Shown one piece after another: positions 36,329 to 45,188 of a DNA stretch of 46,494 nt. Each line of letters begins with the position of its first letter. Positions within the stretch are counted from its first letter, which is position 1. Source of the DNA: Paracoccaceae bacterium (GTDB taxonomy: Bacteria; Pseudomonadota; Alphaproteobacteria; Rhodobacterales; Rhodobacteraceae); assembly GCA_026709265.1 (NCBI GenBank), contig JAPOTI010000101.1, positions 1-46,494 of the forward strand, read 5' to 3'. A program made the translations under genes and the position numbers. Under the pieces are notes generated by a model that worked only from the letters and a program-made list of their open reading frames with translations, did not search any database and had not been told where the DNA came from.

Positions 36329-36543
36329 TCATCCTACCCGCTTTGCCCGAACCTCCAACAGCGTGCGGGCTCCGTGCCCACTCGCCACCATAACCTGATG
36401 AACGGGTTCTTTGCGGCCCCGCTATGTCTCGACATAATCCTGTTCATGCACCTGTGTGAGCGCAGTTTCCAGCGTGGCTTCGATATCATCTTCTGTTTCT
36501 GTCATCCTGAACTCCAGCACGAACTCCAGCACGAACACCTGCC
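36329..36543 (-). pseudogene. Remnant of a PD-(D/E)XK nuclease-family (PDDEXK_9-like) protein
   Basis: The minus strand reads QVFVLEF-VLEF-RMTETEDD then IEATLETALTQVHEQDYVET, an in-frame TAG, RGRKEPVHQVMVASG, and a TGA at 36329-36331. This is the C-terminal nuclease part of the family in which an ATPase-like domain is followed by FVLEFKL and ALxQIxxxxY motifs. The repeated VLEF comes from a 12-base tandem duplication at the catalytic strand. The upstream ATPase part is absent or unrecognisable. Nonfunctional as it stands. Confidence 0.6.
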
Positions 36544-36883
36544 CGCACGGCGGCACGCCCATGGCTGGAGATCTCGCCGGCTTCTACCCTTGAAGACGCC
36601 AACTCCTCCCCGGATCCTCACCAACAGCGTCTTCGCCATCCGGGCACGGACAAATAACAAAATGAACGAAAGAGTTACCAAGTTAAGTCTGTAACATTGA
36701 TGGGATTTGAGCGCGGCTGTTTCAGTATGCTGTCAATACCAAACCGGGGTGCCAGTGAGAGAGCGTATCAGCATATTCACCGGCCCGGTCTGCGATCAGG
36801 TGAGCAACAGACTGATTCCACAGTCGGTCATCCGGCAATAAAGGTTTCAGCAGCGCATTTTGCGCCATCGCAGGAAACCATGG
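36544..36883. other. Intergenic region
   Basis: 340 bases with no supported gene. On the minus strand a short frame, LLPDDRLWNQSVAHLIADRA, is open before the methyltransferase stop, but it lacks start signals. An AT-rich patch near 36650-36700 separates it from the nuclease remnant. Confidence 0.35.
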
Positions 36884-37636
36884 TCAAGCTGGCTTTTCGG
36901 CCCGAAAATTCAATCGGACATAGTCGACCCGCCAATTGCCGTCCAAGTCACAGAGATGCGGGTGACACAGTTCAGCAATCCGTTCAATCACATTGTTTTG
37001 CTCTGTCGATTCGAGACCGGCAAAAAGCTGTCGACCAAAAGTCACCAACCAGCCCTTTATATCAGTGGGAAGAGACGTCGGTCGATCACGAAGTGCAGAT
37101 TTGATGACGATAAATCCGGCTTGTTCAAGCCGCGCGCGCTGTTCCTCAGCACCGGGAAAAGTCCATGGATCACGCTCTTTGTAATCGATGCCAATTTCTG
37201 CCAGCGCATGTGCTGCGGCATCGCGGACCCGGCTGATATTTCCGGCTCCACCCATTTCTGAGACAAAGCGTCCGCCCGGTTTGAGTGCACGAAACACGCG
37301 CCGCGCCAATTCTGACTGGTGTGGCATCCAGTGCATGGCAGCATTGGAAAACACAGCATCGAACGCGCATTCAAATTCAATTTCCTGCGCATCGACGAGT
37401 CGGGCATTGAGCCCCGAAGCCTGGGCTGACCTGATGAAACTGGGGCTGTTGTCAACACCGACAATTGAGCAACCCTGCTGCACCAACAATTGCGAAAGCT
37501 GACCATCACCGCAGCCCAAATCCAGAATCCGTTCGCCGGCAACCGGTTCCAAATCCCGCATCAACTGTGTGCTGAGCTGCGGGACAAAACTCGCATGTCT
37601 GGCATAGTCATCTGGATTCCAGTTGTCAGTTATCAT
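36884..37636 (-). CDS. Class I SAM-dependent methyltransferase
   Basis: A 250-residue Rossmann-type methyltransferase, probably acting on a small molecule. SAM-binding motif I is ILDLGCGDGQLSQLL. VGVDNSPSFI ends in the acidic residue region for ribose binding; DAVFSNAAMHWM is motif IV and ALKPGGRFVSEMGG is motif V/VI. The HWMPH stretch and overall length resemble trans-aconitate methyltransferase-type proteins, but the substrate is not certain. It lies just upstream of the his operon on the same strand, with hisE starting 349 bases away; its stop is well separated from hisE, so cotranscription is not required. Confidence 0.85.
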   Translation of the reverse strand: MITDNWNPDDYARHASFVPQLSTQLMRDLEPVAGERILDLGCGDGQLSQLLVQQGCSIVGVDNSPSFIRSAQASGLNARLVDAQEIEFECAFDAVFSNAAMHWMPHQSELARRVFRALKPGGRFVSEMGGAGNISRVRDAAAHALAEIGIDYKERDPWTFPGAEEQRARLEQAGFIVIKSALRDRPTSLPTDIKGWLVTFGRQLFAGLESTEQNNVIERIAELCHPHLCDLDGNWRVDYVRLNFRAEKPA

Positions 37637-37664
37637 TTCACCTGTTCGTCGTCGTGAATGCGAA

Positions 37665-37985
37665 TCAGGGGACGGGTTTTCTATTGAATTTTTCTGCCAG
37701 CCCCGACTGTTTGCGGCGTTGCTCGAGCTCGCTCATCACCTGTTTCACAGTGACGTCGTTGGCTTTGAGCAAGACCAGCAGATGATACAACAGATCGGCG
37801 GTCTCATGGATGATCTCGGCTTTGGAACCGGAAGTCCCGGCAATGACAGTTTCAATCGCCTCCTCGCCAAATTTCCTGGCGCATGTCTCCCGCCCGTCGG
37901 CCAGCAACCGGGCGGTCCATGACTGGTCAACTGATACCTGGCCACGGCAGGCAATTATTGTTTCGAGTTCTTCAAGGCTTTTCAT
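37665..37985 (-). CDS. hisE: Phosphoribosyl-ATP pyrophosphatase
   Basis: Second step of histidine synthesis: hydrolyses phosphoribosyl-ATP to phosphoribosyl-AMP. The 106-residue all-alpha protein has the MazG-like metal-binding pattern [13 protein letters not shown] then [19 protein letters not shown] 37985 overlaps the hisF stop by four bases (ATGA), which implies translational coupling. It is last in the hisB-hisH-hisA-hisF-hisE run. Confidence 0.95.
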   Translation of the reverse strand: MKSLEELETIIACRGQVSVDQSWTARLLADGRETCARKFGEEAIETVIAGTSGSKAEIIHETADLLYHLLVLLKANDVTVKQVMSELEQRRKQSGLAEKFNRKPVP

Positions 37986-38743
37986 GTTTGTCGTACCGGA
38001 ATTCCTGCCTTTGCCATAAACATTTTGGCATCGCGGATCGTGTAAGTCCCAAAATGAAATATTGATGCTGCCAGAACGGCAGAAGCTTTTCCTCTCAGGA
38101 CCCCGTCGACGAGATGCTGAAGCTGACCGACTCCACCGGATGCGATGACCGGGATCGAGACGGCTGTTGAAATCGCAGATGTCAGGTCAAGGTCGAACCC
38201 CGATTGTGTCCCATCGCTATCCATACTTGTCAGCAGAATTTCACCCGCGCCACGATTCTCGACTTCCCGGGCAAAATCAACGGCACCAATACCGGTGCGG
38301 CGACTGCCGCCATGCGTAAAGATCTCCCAGTGATTCTTGTCAACGCGTTTGGCATCGATGGCAACGACGATACACTGATTGCCAAAACGCACTGCTGATT
38401 TCTCGACACAGGCTACATCTTGCACAGCGGCCGTGTTGAATGAGACTTTGTCCGCACCTGCACGAAGCAGCGCTTCGACATCAGACTCGCTCCGGACTCC
38501 GCCACCGACTGTCAGTGGCATGAAGCAGCGTTCAGCCGTCCGCGTGACAAGATCAAAGAGCGTCCCACGGTTTTCGAGCGAGGCGGAAATGTCAAGAAAA
38601 CACAGCTCGTCAGCCCCCTCTGCATCATAGCGCTGCGCGGCCTCTACCGGGTCACCGGCATCTCGTAACCCGACAAAGTTGATGCCCTTGACGACTCGTC
38701 CATCCTTGACGTCAAGACAGGGGATCACGCGCGTTTTGAGCAT
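37982..38743 (-). CDS. hisF: Imidazole glycerol phosphate synthase, cyclase subunit
   Basis: TIM-barrel cyclase that forms IGP and AICAR from PRFAR and ammonia delivered by HisH. The 253-residue chain starts [15 protein letters not shown], with catalytic Asp11. The second catalytic Asp is in [10 protein letters not shown], and the phosphate loops [11 protein letters not shown] and [13 protein letters not shown] are intact. ATG 38743 is chosen because it gives the family N-terminus; the frame extends to 38779. HisF and HisH form the active complex. Confidence 0.96.
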   Translation of the reverse strand: MLKTRVIPCLDVKDGRVVKGINFVGLRDAGDPVEAAQRYDAEGADELCFLDISASLENRGTLFDLVTRTAERCFMPLTVGGGVRSESDVEALLRAGADKVSFNTAAVQDVACVEKSAVRFGNQCIVVAIDAKRVDKNHWEIFTHGGSRRTGIGAVDFAREVENRGAGEILLTSMDSDGTQSGFDLDLTSAISTAVSIPVIASGGVGQLQHLVDGVLRGKASAVLAASIFHFGTYTIRDAKMFMAKAGIPVRQT

Positions 38744-38794
38744 AACAGCGATCCCCGGGAGAGTGACGGCAACCGCCATCTGATCTGTGGCCAG

Positions 38795-39532
38795 TCAAGA
38801 TCCATTTCTATCTCCCGCCAGCGATGCGAGAGCGTCTGTGATCGTTATCGATCCATCATAGAGGGCACGTCCAACGATGACCCCGGCGAGCCGATCAGAG
38901 AAACTGCTGAGTTCTGACAGGTCCGATCGTGATGAAATTCCACCGGATGCGATCACGGGAATATCCACGCTTTCAGCGAGATTGCAGGTGCTTTCAATAT
39001 TGACGCCGGTCTTCATTCCATCCCGTTCAATATCGGTAAATATGATTGCACCGATCGCACAATCTTCAAACCGTCGTGCCAGGTCAACAGCCGTGATTTG
39101 CGATGTCTTGACCCAGCCGTGGGTCGCCGCAAAACCATCGTGCACATCAATCCCGACCGCGAGCTGACCTGGAAAAGAACGGGCTGCCGCCTTGACGAAG
39201 TCTGGATCCTGTACCGCTGCGGTGCCCAGAACCACGCGGGACACACCAGACCGGAGCCAGTGTTCAATGACTTTGATATCCCTGATGCCACCGCCAAGCT
39301 GAACCGGGACATCCACCTGTGACAAGATTTCGGAGACGGGGTCGCTGTTGACAGATCGGCCACCAAAGGCACCGTCCAAATCGACAATATGCAGCCACGC
39401 GCACCCGGCGGCAACAAATTGTGCTGCCTGGTCTGCCGGATTGTCACTATAGATCGTGGCATCATCGGCACGTCCCCTGGCCAAGCGCACGCACTTCCCG
39501 TCTTTCAGGTCAATGGCCGGAAACAGAATCAC
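38795..39532 (-). CDS. hisA: ProFAR isomerase
   Basis: TIM-barrel Amadori isomerase converting ProFAR to PRFAR. The 245-residue protein starts MILFPAIDLKDGKCVRLARG with catalytic Asp8 and uses a GTG start at 39532. The phosphate-binding motifs QLGGGIRDIKVIE and VIASGGISSRSDL are present. The FTDIERDGMKTGVN block is typical of HisA. It is six bases downstream of hisH in the operon. Confidence 0.96.
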   Translation of the reverse strand: MILFPAIDLKDGKCVRLARGRADDATIYSDNPADQAAQFVAAGCAWLHIVDLDGAFGGRSVNSDPVSEILSQVDVPVQLGGGIRDIKVIEHWLRSGVSRVVLGTAAVQDPDFVKAAARSFPGQLAVGIDVHDGFAATHGWVKTSQITAVDLARRFEDCAIGAIIFTDIERDGMKTGVNIESTCNLAESVDIPVIASGGISSRSDLSELSSFSDRLAGVIVGRALYDGSITITDALASLAGDRNGS

Positions 39533-39538
39533 GCTGGA

Positions 39539-40177
39539 TCAGCCTGGATTCCAGGACAGAAAATTGGCGATAATCCGAAGGCCAGCAGCTTGGCTTTTCT
39601 CAGGGTGAAATTGTGTTCCCGCCAAATTTTCAGTCGCCACCGCGGCTGTGACATCGCCGCCATAATCGGTTACCGCAATACAGTTGTTTTCGGAGTCGGG
39701 GACCAGATGGTACGAGTGCACGAAATAAACATCAGTTCCACCGCCAATCCCATCAAACAGCGCGTGATCTGCAACGTCATCCAGTTGATTCCATCCCATA
39801 TGAGGAATTTTCATCTCTGCGTTATGTCGTTCCAGAGGTTTGACTTCGCCGGGAATCCAATCAAATCCGTGAGTGATTCCCATCTCATGCCCAATTGTCG
39901 CCATCAGCTGCATACCAACGCAGATTCCGAGAAACGGCACACCACGCTTTATGGCAGCTTGCTGCACCGCTTCTTCCAGACCATTTTGCACCAGTCCATT
40001 GCGACAGTCGGCAAAGGCACCGACCCCGGGAAGGACCAATCGATCAGCCTTGGCGACCTCATCGGGATTTGACGACAAGAGAACGTCCCCATTATCCGAT
40101 TCGATAGCCATGCGGCGAAAGGCCTTTTCCGCCGAGTGCAGATTGCCGGAATTGTAATCAACAATGACGGTTCGCAT
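39539..40177 (-). CDS. hisH: Imidazole glycerol phosphate synthase, glutaminase subunit
   Basis: Class I glutamine amidotransferase that supplies ammonia to HisF. The 212-residue protein has the oxyanion region RLVLPGVGAFADCRNGL, the nucleophile Cys in FLGICVGMQLMA, and the His/Glu pair in AGTQFHPEKSQ. VYFVHSYHLVP is a further family block. Its stop is two bases before the hisA frame region, and it lies directly after hisB. Confidence 0.96.
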   Translation of the reverse strand: MRTVIVDYNSGNLHSAEKAFRRMAIESDNGDVLLSSNPDEVAKADRLVLPGVGAFADCRNGLVQNGLEEAVQQAAIKRGVPFLGICVGMQLMATIGHEMGITHGFDWIPGEVKPLERHNAEMKIPHMGWNQLDDVADHALFDGIGGGTDVYFVHSYHLVPDSENNCIAVTDYGGDVTAAVATENLAGTQFHPEKSQAAGLRIIANFLSWNPG

Positions 40178-40179
40178 CC

Positions 40180-40767
40180 TCAGAGCGACTCCTTGGTCGA
40201 GGGGATTTTTTCGCCGACACGGCTATCTGTGGTGATCGCGATGCGCAACGCGCGGGCCAGTGATTTGAAGCTTGCTTCCGCGAGATGGTGACTGTTAAAT
40301 CCACTACGAGCCTGAACATGGAGACTGATCCCCCCGTGTACGGCAAGAGCCTGGAAAAACTCACGCATCAGATCGGAATCGAAATTTCCGATTTTTTCTG
40401 ATGGAAAGTCGATATTCCAATTGAGGAACGGACGTCCTGACAAATCCAGGGCCACATCCACCCATGCGTCATCCATTGGAAGGCTGCAGGAACCGTAACG
40501 GCAAATTCCCCGCTTGTCACCGAGTGCCTCGCACAGGGCATCTCCCAAGGTGATTCCGACATCTTCGACACAGTGATGATCGTCAATATGCAGGTCACCA
40601 TTGGCCTGGATGTTGAGGTCAATCAGAGAGTGACGCCCGAGCTGCTCCAACATATGATTGAAGAAACCCACGCCCGTCTCGACTTTGCATTTGCCAGTTC
40701 CATCGAGGCAAATCTCCACAGAAACTTGCGTTTCTGTCGTCTTTCGTGTCATTCTTGCTTGACGCAT
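40180..40767 (-). CDS. hisB: Imidazoleglycerol-phosphate dehydratase
   Basis: Manganese enzyme that dehydrates IGP to imidazole acetol phosphate. The 195-residue monofunctional form is seen, without a phosphatase domain. The metal-binding His motifs are DDHHCVEDVGI and FNSHHLAEASFK; GFFNHMLEQLGRHS is also present. ATG 40767 overlaps the stop of an upstream minus-strand frame as TGATG, which suggests coupling if that frame is a gene. First secure gene of the his run; hisH follows two bases later. Confidence 0.95.
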   Translation of the reverse strand: MRQARMTRKTTETQVSVEICLDGTGKCKVETGVGFFNHMLEQLGRHSLIDLNIQANGDLHIDDHHCVEDVGITLGDALCEALGDKRGICRYGSCSLPMDDAWVDVALDLSGRPFLNWNIDFPSEKIGNFDSDLMREFFQALAVHGGISLHVQARSGFNSHHLAEASFKSLARALRIAITTDSRVGEKIPSTKESL

Positions 40768-41216
40768 CACAACTGTTCCACACAATTTTTGGTATTCGTA
40801 AAGCAATTTCGCGGTCTCTGCCACAAATCAGTGGTTGCAACACTGCCATACCAACCGGATTGGTGACAAATGAGCCGATCACTTGCGAGATTCCAGGATT
40901 TACTCCTTTGTTGCCAGTTCGTGCGAAACCCGCCGCGCAGGATAGGCATCTCAGAAATCCGGTAGGCGTCGTTGTTTCTTCGTTTCAGCCCAAGGGCGCG
41001 CTGTGCCGGTTTCAACCCTTTTCGGGTAACCTCATCAAAATCATCCGTGGCAGGTGCCAATTCTGGTGAAGGCCCGGGATCAACTTCCGCCGCTGATTTT
41101 TTGGGAGAATCAAGGGACATTTTGTGTTCATGGCCACCTTCTTCGGAGATCCCGTTTGTATGTCGTTCAGTCATTGGAACATCAGCAATCGGGGCGTCGC
41201 GCTCCGTGCCAGTCAT
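40767..41216 (-). CDS. Hypothetical protein upstream of hisB
   Basis: A 149-residue frame, with an acidic, low-complexity N-terminal part (SLDSPKKSAAEVDPGPSPEL) and a basic middle (KGLKPAQRALGLKRRNN). I recognise no domain. The TGATG overlap with the hisB start is the best argument that it is real and translated. Against it, the ribosome site is weak and the C-terminal 60 residues look non-conserved. Internal starts (ATG near residues 15 or 33) are possible. Confidence 0.35.
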   Translation of the reverse strand: MTGTERDAPIADVPMTERHTNGISEEGGHEHKMSLDSPKKSAAEVDPGPSPELAPATDDFDEVTRKGLKPAQRALGLKRRNNDAYRISEMPILRGGFRTNWQQRSKSWNLASDRLICHQSGWYGSVATTDLWQRPRNCFTNTKNCVEQL

Positions 41217-41378
41217 TTCGCGAGCCTAGCGGCGGATTTGAGGTGTCTACGGCAGGTTCGACATGGGATGTGAAGTTACGGTCCACGAAAGAGCGTCGCT
41301 TCTCAGCCCTTATCGGGCGCGCTCCCGACACCATGACGATTTTATCATCGAACAAGAACTGCAGGACTTCGCCGGGCG

Positions 41379-41612
41379 TTAGTAAAGCCTGCTGGGTTTC
41401 TTGGCTGGCGACCCTGACATGGCAGTGATCGAGGGTCGATCGGCTTTCACTTGGGTGCCTCGCCGAATTCTCGCAATGTTGAGGCTGTCGGTTTTGAACC
41501 AAAACCGGATCACGCTTCGGTCATCAAAGGCGTTATACCGGGTCGGAACCCGGCTCTTATAGTGCCAGTGATGATCCCGAAATCGAAGGAACTGGCTGGG
41601 CTTCAAATCCAT
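41379..41612 (-). pseudogene. N-terminal fragment of a phage-type integrase (tyrosine recombinase)
   Basis: The 77-residue frame starts MDLKPSQFLRFRDHHWHYKS and continues RVPTRYNAFDDRSVIRFWFKTDSL, the N-terminal beta-sheet segment of phage integrases of the DUF6538 type (W/Y-R-RVP then SLKTxS). The arm-binding and catalytic domains do not follow: the frame ends after about 30 further residues, and other frames here give no R-H-R-Y catalytic blocks. It lies 113 bases from the 3' end of tRNA-Gly, the usual integrase position at a tRNA attachment site. Confidence 0.6.
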
Positions 41613-41725
41613 CTCTGTGTCACGTTATGAGGCATGATTTGTGGCACGAAATTCGGCAATCCACAGAAGATTGCAGGCGCTTTTCAGTTCAGATGTTGTA
41701 TTAATTGAAATTTCGAGAAGTCAAA

Positions 41726-41800
41726 TGGAGCGGGCGATGGGATTCGAACCCACGACCCCAACCTTGGCAAGGTTGTGCTCTACCTCTGAGCTACGCCCGC
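41726..41800 (-). tRNA. tRNA-Gly (anticodon GCC)
   Basis: On the minus strand the 75-base gene has acceptor GCGGGCG pairing with CGCCCGC, a D arm with GCTC/GAGC, and an anticodon loop TTGCCAA with anticodon GCC. The T arm is GTGGG/CCCAC-like with TTCGAAT, and CCA is encoded. The fit is complete. A decayed integrase fragment lies just beyond its 3' end. Confidence 0.95.
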
Positions 41801-42046
41801 ATCCGGCGCTTGAAGGCAAGTTAAATGGCGGTTGGATAAAGTGCAAGATAAATTGGCAAGGGGCAGTCGCTTCTCCGGGCTATCGAACACGCATTGATGG
41901 ATCGGAAGTTTTCCACCAGTTTCTGTCAGACACGGCACTGCGGTAACATACCGGTTCAGAATCCCGGGATCTGATGCGGATAACCGGTTGAGAACAAGAG
42001 GTGAACTTTTGATTTTCACCGCAGAAGGAAAGCGGTAAGGTGGCAT

Positions 42047-44380
42047 ATGGCTGCAAGATTAACTGATTCGCCGGATATGCCGGATTCGGGAGAGTTGCAT
42101 GAAGTCTCAATCCCGGGGAATTCGCCCTATTTGCAGGGGCTGAATGATCGGCAGCTTGAGGCCGTGGAATGTCTGGATGGGCCGGTTCTGGTGCTTGCCG
42201 GGGCGGGCTCAGGCAAGACGAGGACACTGACGGCAAGGGCCGCCCATCTCATTTGTACCGGTCGGGCATGGCCATCACAAATTCTGGCGGTGACTTTTAC
42301 CAACCGTGCAGCGCTGGAGATGCGCCAGCGGGTTGAGAAGATGGCTGGGCTGCATGCGCAGACACTTCCCTGGATGGGAACTTTTCACTCAATCTGTGCC
42401 AGAATTTTGCGGCGGCACGCCGAAGCCGCGGGACTGACCAGTCAATTCACAATTCTTGATACAGACGATCAATTACGTTTGTTGAAGCAGTTGATCAAGG
42501 ACGACGGTCTGGATGAGAAAATCTGGCCGGCACGACATATCGGGGGATTGATCGACCGGTGGAAAAACAGATGTTTGTTACCTGAGCAGGTTCCACGTGA
42601 CGACCATCCTCAATTCAACGGGCGCGGTGTCGTGATCTATCGTCGTTACCAGGCCCGGCTGACATCTCTGAATGCGGTCGATTTCGGTGACTTGATTCTT
42701 TTGGTCGTCAAGATTTTTCGTGACCAAAATGAGATCCTGGAAAGATATGGCCGGGCATTCAGATATATTCTGGTTGACGAATATCAAGATACCAACACCG
42801 CCCAATATCTGTGGCTGCAGCTGCTCGCCGGCCAACATCACAACATTTGCTGTGTTGGCGATGATGATCAATCCATTTATGGCTGGCGCGGTGCTGAGGT
42901 CGAGAATATTTTGCAGTTCGAGCGGTGCTTTGCCAACGCACATATCGTTCGACTGGAGCAGAATTATCGGTCGACAGCTCATATCTTGGCAACTGCCGGG
43001 GCCGTCATCGCATGCAATCGGAGTCGTCTCGGCAAGACCTTGTGGACGGCAGAAACAGGAGGCGAAAAGGTTCGCGTCGCCGGCTGTGCCGACTCCCAGT
43101 CGGAAGCAAGATGGATCGCGAGTGAGATCGAGAATCTATCGGTTGGAGCCGGATACCGACCGGTTTGTGCTCTGCATGAAATCGCGGTGCTGGTTCGTGC
43201 ATCCTATCAGATGCGCGTTATCGAGGAGAGATTTCTTGCTCACGGTTTACCGTATCGCGTGATCGGAGGGCCAAGATTTTACGAGCGCAAGGAAATCCGG
43301 GACGCCTTGGCCTATTTGCGACTGACAAGGTCGTGCGGCGACGATCTCGCATTTGAACGTGTGATTAATTTGCCACGTCGTGGAATCGGTGCCAAGGGAC
43401 AGGCCCAGATTCAGTCAGTTGCACGCAATGCTCAAATCTCACTATTCGAAGCCTCTCGACAGATTCTCGCAGTGAATGCCATCAAGGGTCGCGCTGCAAC
43501 CGGGCTGCGTGAATTTATCGACAGGATCGAACAATGGACACAACTCGCGGTGAATGGAGGCCTGACACTGGAAGAGTTGACGGGCCGGGTCCTTGATGAA
43601 TCAGGTATGACCGAAATGCTAAAGCGCGAGAACACGCCGGAGAGTCAGGGGCGTCTCGAGAATCTCAAGGAACTCGTGAAGAGTCTGCGAGATTTTGACA
43701 ATTTGAATGGCTTCCTCGAGCATGTTTCACTGGTTTATGACAACCTCGAAGATGCGGGCACCAGCAAAGTGTCTCTGATGACACTGCATGCCGCCAAGGG
43801 ACTCGAATTTCCGGCGGTTTTTCTTCCCGGCTGGGAGGAGGATGTTTTTCCATCGCGGCGTGCTGCCGAAGATCCGGTGCGCGGGATCGAAGAGGAGAGG
43901 CGATTGGCTTATGTGGGGATCACACGGGCCATGCAGCTCTGCTATATTTCACATTGTGCGTCTCGGTTTCTCTATGGCGAAAGCAAAACGAGTCTTCCTT
44001 CGCGCTTTGTTGAGGAACTTCCTGCCGCCCATATTGAAGTTATCACACCGCCGGGCATGTTTGGCAGTTTCGAGCGAAGAAATCCATCATTTTATGCAGG
44101 TGAAACACGATTTTCGGAACAGTCAGGTGCTGGCTATTCGTCTCCGGGTTTTCGGCGTATGCAGGCGCGTGCGCAAAACCAAAACAGATCCATGCCCGCA
44201 GTCAGGACAGGTGCCAACGGCCGAGGTTTTTCCGCCGGAGAGCGAGTCTTTACAGTCAAATTCGGGTATGGTGAAGTCATTTCGGTCTCGGATGACATTC
44301 TGCAAATCGCATTTGAACGGGCGGGTACAAAACGTTTGCTCGCCCAGTATGTTCAGAAGGCGGATGGCACCGAAGGTTGA
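42047..44380 (+). CDS. uvrD: ATP-dependent DNA helicase UvrD/PcrA type
   Basis: Superfamily 1A 3'-5' helicase for excision and mismatch repair and for clearing recombination intermediates. The 777 residues carry the helicase motifs in order: Q-motif region LNDRQLEAVE, Walker A LAGAGSGKTRTL, motif Ia FTNRAALEM, motif II VDEYQDTN, motif III GDDDQSIYGWRGA, motif IV VRLEQNYRS, motif V LMTLHAAKGLEF and motif VI EERRLAYVGITRA. A C-terminal Tudor-like GERVFTVKFGYGEVISV segment, which binds RNA polymerase in PcrA, is present. ATG 42047 is used. Confidence 0.96.
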   Translation: MAARLTDSPDMPDSGELHEVSIPGNSPYLQGLNDRQLEAVECLDGPVLVLAGAGSGKTRTLTARAAHLICTGRAWPSQILAVTFTNRAALEMRQRVEKMAGLHAQTLPWMGTFHSICARILRRHAEAAGLTSQFTILDTDDQLRLLKQLIKDDGLDEKIWPARHIGGLIDRWKNRCLLPEQVPRDDHPQFNGRGVVIYRRYQARLTSLNAVDFGDLILLVVKIFRDQNEILERYGRAFRYILVDEYQDTNTAQYLWLQLLAGQHHNICCVGDDDQSIYGWRGAEVENILQFERCFANAHIVRLEQNYRSTAHILATAGAVIACNRSRLGKTLWTAETGGEKVRVAGCADSQSEARWIASEIENLSVGAGYRPVCALHEIAVLVRASYQMRVIEERFLAHGLPYRVIGGPRFYERKEIRDALAYLRLTRSCGDDLAFERVINLPRRGIGAKGQAQIQSVARNAQISLFEASRQILAVNAIKGRAATGLREFIDRIEQWTQLAVNGGLTLEELTGRVLDESGMTEMLKRENTPESQGRLENLKELVKSLRDFDNLNGFLEHVSLVYDNLEDAGTSKVSLMTLHAAKGLEFPAVFLPGWEEDVFPSRRAAEDPVRGIEEERRLAYVGITRAMQLCYISHCASRFLYGESKTSLPSRFVEELPAAHIEVITPPGMFGSFERRNPSFYAGETRFSEQSGAGYSSPGFRRMQARAQNQNRSMPAVRTGANGRGFSAGERVFTVKFGYGEVISVSDDILQIAFERAGTKRLLAQYVQKADGTEG

Positions 44381-44505
44381 TGCGTCTTTTCTTGGCGATT
44401 GGTGTCTTGGCGATTGGTGCAACGAGACCGGTGACGAGGCGGCGCATCCTGTCGGGCGCGCCGCCATCAGTTGTGGATTTTCCTATTGATCAGCGGCTGA
44501 AACGG

Positions 44506-44736
44506 TTACCGATGGGCCGTTCGTACCGCACTGTCAATGTCATACCGGCTGATTCCGATGTCATCGAGTTCCCGGTCAGTCATCGCATGGAGTTCTGCGG
44601 CGGCTTTCCGGGCCTTTTGCTCCATCAGAAACCGATTGGTCGCTTCCTCAATCCATCCGCGGAATGAGGTCATCCATCCACGAAATAAAGCTGTGAGCCG
44701 GTTTTGGTCGTTTACAGCATAGGTCACTGCAGTCAT
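44506..44736 (-). CDS. DUF1127 small protein
   Basis: A 76-residue protein. The C-terminal 30 residues carry the DUF1127 signature AAELHAMTDRELDDIGISRY. Family members are small, highly expressed alphaproteobacterial proteins linked to RNA and phosphate or stress control. The N-terminal half has an amphipathic WMTSFRGWIEEATNRFLMEQ stretch. A 7-bp hairpin lies about 30 bases upstream of ATG 44736 in the leader. Confidence 0.85.
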   Translation of the reverse strand: MTAVTYAVNDQNRLTALFRGWMTSFRGWIEEATNRFLMEQKARKAAAELHAMTDRELDDIGISRYDIDSAVRTAHR

Positions 44737-45188
44737 TGCAAAAGCCTCTTTTTTCGTCTGGTTTCGAAAGCCGGTTGGCTTTCTTGATTTGCAATATGGT
44801 AGGTGAGTTCGGAGCGAACAACAGATAGAAATGCACAGCTGTTATGCACTGAATGCAAGGCACCAATCGGGCAAATCTCAGGTTCCAATTTCTTCTTTGA
44901 TTTTCGATCATGCGCGGAAACCGATAGCCTGGCAGGGTTTGTATAAGGGCTTGCAGCGAAGAGTTGACATTGATTGCCCTGCGGATGTCAGGGCGGTGAT
45001 TTTCTGGCCGGCTTCAACCGCCAAAAAACCGACACGTCAGAACCTGCCCATCACTCGATTCCTGCCAGACTATGACAGCAGCGGATAGTGAGTCAGTTTG
45101 AATTCAAGTATTGTGAATGGTTAGACCCTCATTCCTATTGCGTAGCATAACAAAAACAATACCGACTGACGAAACCGGAGACTGAACG
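44737..45188. other. Intergenic region with a hairpin in the DUF1127 leader
   Basis: 452 bases. At 44766-44783 GAAAGCC and GGCTTTC form a 7-bp stem with a 4-base loop, just upstream of the DUF1127 start. It may be a leader hairpin controlling translation or stability. The rest is AT-richer near 44800 and then of ordinary composition, with no supported gene. Confidence 0.45.

Noticed and set aside
36374-36694. Plus-strand 106-residue frame
   Set aside because: It is antisense to the nuclease-family remnant, which has recognisable motifs on the minus strand.
44380-44667. Plus-strand frame after uvrD with a hydrophobic start and a TGATG overlap
   Set aside because: Its second half is antisense to the DUF1127 gene, which has a clear signature; the hydrophobic start comes from the 15-base tandem repeat.
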